Shown here in pieces: positions 7,156-8,470 of a stretch of 8,470 nucleotides of DNA (the stretch's first letter is position 1; each line of letters opens with the position of its first letter). The position numbers were made by a program, and so were the translations under genes. Origin of the DNA: Bifidobacterium breve (GTDB lineage: Bacteria > Actinomycetota > Actinomycetes > S36-B12); NCBI GenBank assembly GCA_945870085.1, contig CAMBQX010000071.1, positions 1-8,470 of the forward strand, given 5' to 3'. The notes under the pieces are model-generated. The model was not told where the DNA came from. It saw nothing but the letters and a program-made list of their open reading frames with translations, and searched no databases.

Positions 7156-7182
7156 GTCAACACCGGGAAACCGGTGCTTGAC
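7156..7182 (+). promoter_or_regulatory. Stable GAAA-tetraloop hairpin in the leader of the RNase E gene
   Basis: CACCGG (7161-7166), loop GAAA (7167-7170) and CCGGTG (7171-7176) form a perfect 6-bp stem capped by a GNRA tetraloop. The stem extends by GTCAA (7156-7160) with TTGAC (7178-7182) around a single bulged C7177, giving 11 pairs. An alternative pairing ACGAG (7135-7139) with CTCGT (7153-7157) would compete with the base of this stem. There is no T-tract, and the hairpin ends only 4 nt before the ribosome binding site, so a terminator is unlikely. A leader element controlling translation or RNase cleavage fits better. E. coli rne is known to be autoregulated through a structured 5' UTR; the same here is inference. 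Confidence 0.55.
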
Positions 7183-7186
7183 CCCT

Positions 7187-7193
7187 AAAGGAG
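7187..7193 (+). promoter_or_regulatory. Shine-Dalgarno site of the RNase E gene
   Basis: AAAGGAG lies 9 nt before the ATG at 7203 and fixes this ATG as the start of the long N-terminal extension. It is only 4 nt downstream of the leader hairpin, so folding and ribosome binding may influence each other. Confidence 0.75.
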
Positions 7194-7202
7194 TACGACC
7201 CA

Positions 7203-8470
7203 ATGGTCGATAAAACTGAACTCATCACCGCACCAGCCCCCCGCCGGCGTGCAGCCAGCCGCCCGGCCGGACCACCGGCTGCAACTATCGAAACCGGTGC
7301 CGAGAAGCCGGCGAAAAAAGCCGCCAAGAGAGCTACCAAGAAAGCCTCCAAGAAAGCTGTACCAGAGAAATCTTCGGTTGAGAAACCGGTGAAGAAGGCG
7401 GCCAAGAAAGCTACCAAGAAGTTAGCCGAAGCCACCAAAGCAACCCCGGCCCCGACTAGCAAAGCACCTAGTGCGGCCTTTATTGCGCCGTTGTTCCAGG
7501 CGGCTGAGCCGGCCTCGGTGCCGCGTGCCGCGGTGCGCAAGCGGGCGACTAGCAAGTTAGCGAGCGCCGATGCACCTGCCGCACCAGTTAGTTCAACCAC
7601 CGAGTCTGGTGCCGGTGTTGCCGGGGAATCCGATGACGAAGCGCGCCGTCGCCGTCGCCGCCGTGGGGGCCGTGGGCGCCGTCGCCGCCCCGAAGATTCA
7701 GAGTCAGGGGTCGAGGCGAGTGCCGATTCTTCTGATACTCAAGGCGAAGCCGGCGATGAGCCAGATGACGATGAGGATTCGGAGAATTCGGCAACAACGC
7801 GCAGACGCCGTCGTCGTCGCCGGGGCAGTGAATCTGATGTCGAACCATCACCGGATGATCCGCCCAACACCGTTGTCAAAGTGCGTGCTACACGTACGAG
7901 CGCGAAAAAAGATGACGCTAGTTCAATGCGTGGCTCAACGCGGCTAGAAGCCAAGAAGATGCGCCGCCGCGAAGGCCGTGAGGCCGGGCGCCGCCGCGCA
8001 CCGATTTTGACCGAGGCTGAGTTCTTAGCCCGCCGTGAATCAGTTGATCGGGTGATGGCGGTTAGGCAGATTGGCGACCGCACTCAAATCGCGGTACTCG
8101 AAGATGGAGTGCTAGTCGAGCATTACGTCACGCGCGGAAGTTCGTCCTCACTTGTTGGAAACGTTTATTTAGGGCGAGTTCAAAATGTGTTGCCGAGCAT
8201 GGAAGCAGCGTTCGTTGACATTGGCCGCGGGCGCAACGCTGTGCTCTATGCCGGTGAAGTGAACTGGGATGCCGCTGGACTTGATGGACAGCCCAAGCGC
8301 ATTGAATTCGCACTGAAATCAGGTGACACGATCTTGGTGCAGGTAACCAAAGATCCGGTTGGTCAAAAGGGTGCTCGCCTGACCAGCCAGATCTCGCTAC
8401 CGGGTCGGTACTTGGTTTATGTGCCAGACGGTTCGATGACCGGCATCAGCCGTAAGTTGCCTGATACTGA
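7203..8470 (+). CDS. rne: Ribonuclease E/G, N-terminal part (3' partial)
   Basis: The frame is open from ATG 7203 to the window end (422 codons plus 2 nt). RNase E/G is an endoribonuclease central to mRNA decay and rRNA/tRNA processing. Residues 1 to about 275 are low-complexity and probably disordered. They hold a Lys/Ala segment with a repeated unit (residues 34-48 and 60-74), an Arg-rich block (RRRRRRGGRGRRRR, about 150-163), an acidic Asp/Glu/Ser stretch (about 166-195), a second Arg block (TRRRRRRRG) and a basic helix-like region (about 245-265). The catalytic half begins around residue 282 (VMAVRQIGDRTQIAVLEDG). It includes the start of the S1 RNA-binding domain (GNVYLGRVQNVLPSMEAAFV from 319) and the entry to the 5' sensor region (KGARLTSQISLPGRYLVYVP), which aligns with E. 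coli RNase E KGAALTTFISLAGSYLVLMP. The DNase-I-like catalytic site and zinc-link lie beyond the edge. Long N-terminal extensions are known in Streptomyces and mycobacterial RNase E. The ribosome binding site supports the start. Confidence 0.93.
   Translation, partial: MVDKTELITAPAPRRRAASRPAGPPAATIETGAEKPAKKAAKRATKKASKKAVPEKSSVEKPVKKAAKKATKKLAEATKATPAPTSKAPSAAFIAPLFQAAEPASVPRAAVRKRATSKLASADAPAAPVSSTTESGAGVAGESDDEARRRRRRRGGRGRRRRPEDSESGVEASADSSDTQGEAGDEPDDDEDSENSATTRRRRRRRRGSESDVEPSPDDPPNTVVKVRATRTSAKKDDASSMRGSTRLEAKKMRRREGREAGRRRAPILTEAEFLARRESVDRVMAVRQIGDRTQIAVLEDGVLVEHYVTRGSSSSLVGNVYLGRVQNVLPSMEAAFVDIGRGRNAVLYAGEVNWDAAGLDGQPKRIEFALKSGDTILVQVTKDPVGQKGARLTSQISLPGRYLVYVPDGSMTGISRKLPDT
7302..7424 (+). 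repeat. Duplicated Lys/Ala-rich unit inside the RNase E gene
   Basis: Two 15-codon units, EKPAKKAAKRATKKA (7302-7346) and EKPVKKAAKKATKKL (7380-7424), match at 12 of 15 residues and begin 78 nt apart, with a further TKKASKKA-type stretch between them. The composition resembles the tails of histone H1-like and other nucleic-acid-binding bacterial proteins. A tandem repeat of this kind can vary in copy number between strains. Confidence 0.7.

Noticed and set aside
7161..7182. Intrinsic terminator after the DUF2344 gene
   Set aside because: The stem is good, but no T-tract follows and the ribosome binding site of rne begins 4 nt later.
7157..7600. 147-codon open frame on the minus strand, hydrophobic and Ala/Leu/Phe-rich
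   Set aside because: It is the antisense of the Lys/Ala repeat codons of the RNase E gene, where AAG/AAA read as Leu/Phe. The apparent membrane protein is a composition artefact.
7570..7947. 125-codon + strand open frame in another phase
   Set aside because: It overlaps the RNase E coding frame, which is supported by the ribosome binding site and the S1 domain downstream. The product is Arg/Val/Ala low-complexity without family features.

Overview
The window looks like a chromosomal housekeeping region of an actinobacterium. GC is moderate: hand counts of a few 60-base rows gave about 52 to 65 percent. Three things point to Actinomycetota. The gene order mreC-mreD-PBP2-rodA is followed by a TIGR03960-type radical SAM gene, a DUF2344 gene and an RNase E/G gene, which I recall from Streptomyces and relatives. 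The PBP2 carries a cysteine-containing insertion that I associate with actinobacterial PBP2. The RNase E has a long disordered N-terminal extension rich in Lys/Ala and Arg. I cannot name a genus; an environmental (for example aquatic) actinobacterium is plausible. All recognised genes are on the + strand.

Region 1 (1-4270) is the cell elongation cluster. It holds the 3' end of mreC (1-314), mreD (317-826), mrdA/PBP2 (939-3083) and rodA (3083-4270). mreC/mreD are 2 nt apart and mrdA/rodA overlap by 1 nt, so both pairs are probably translationally coupled. The 112-nt gap before mrdA contains an AT-rich stretch that could be an internal promoter, followed by a perfect AAGGAGG ribosome binding site. 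MreC and MreD are the membrane scaffold of the elongasome, RodA is the SEDS glycosyltransferase and PBP2 the partner transpeptidase. mreB would be expected just upstream, outside the window.

Region 2 (4271-7121) starts with a 111-nt gap that holds an imperfect hairpin (4316-4346) and a possible leaderless promoter directly before the ATG at 4382. The radical SAM protein (4382-6370) and the DUF2344 protein (6372-7121) follow, 1 nt apart. These two families are known as a linked or fused pair, but I know of no established reaction for them.

Region 3 (7122-8470) is a leader with a strong GAAA-tetraloop hairpin (7156-7182), then a good ribosome binding site and the first 422 codons of an RNase E/G. 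This gene runs off the right edge. It has an internally repeated, histone-H1-like Lys/Ala segment and Arg-rich blocks before the S1 domain.

The least understood part is the radical SAM/DUF2344 pair and its tight placement before RNase E. I saw no insertion sequence, CRISPR array, tRNA or rRNA gene, and no intrinsic terminator with a T-tract.
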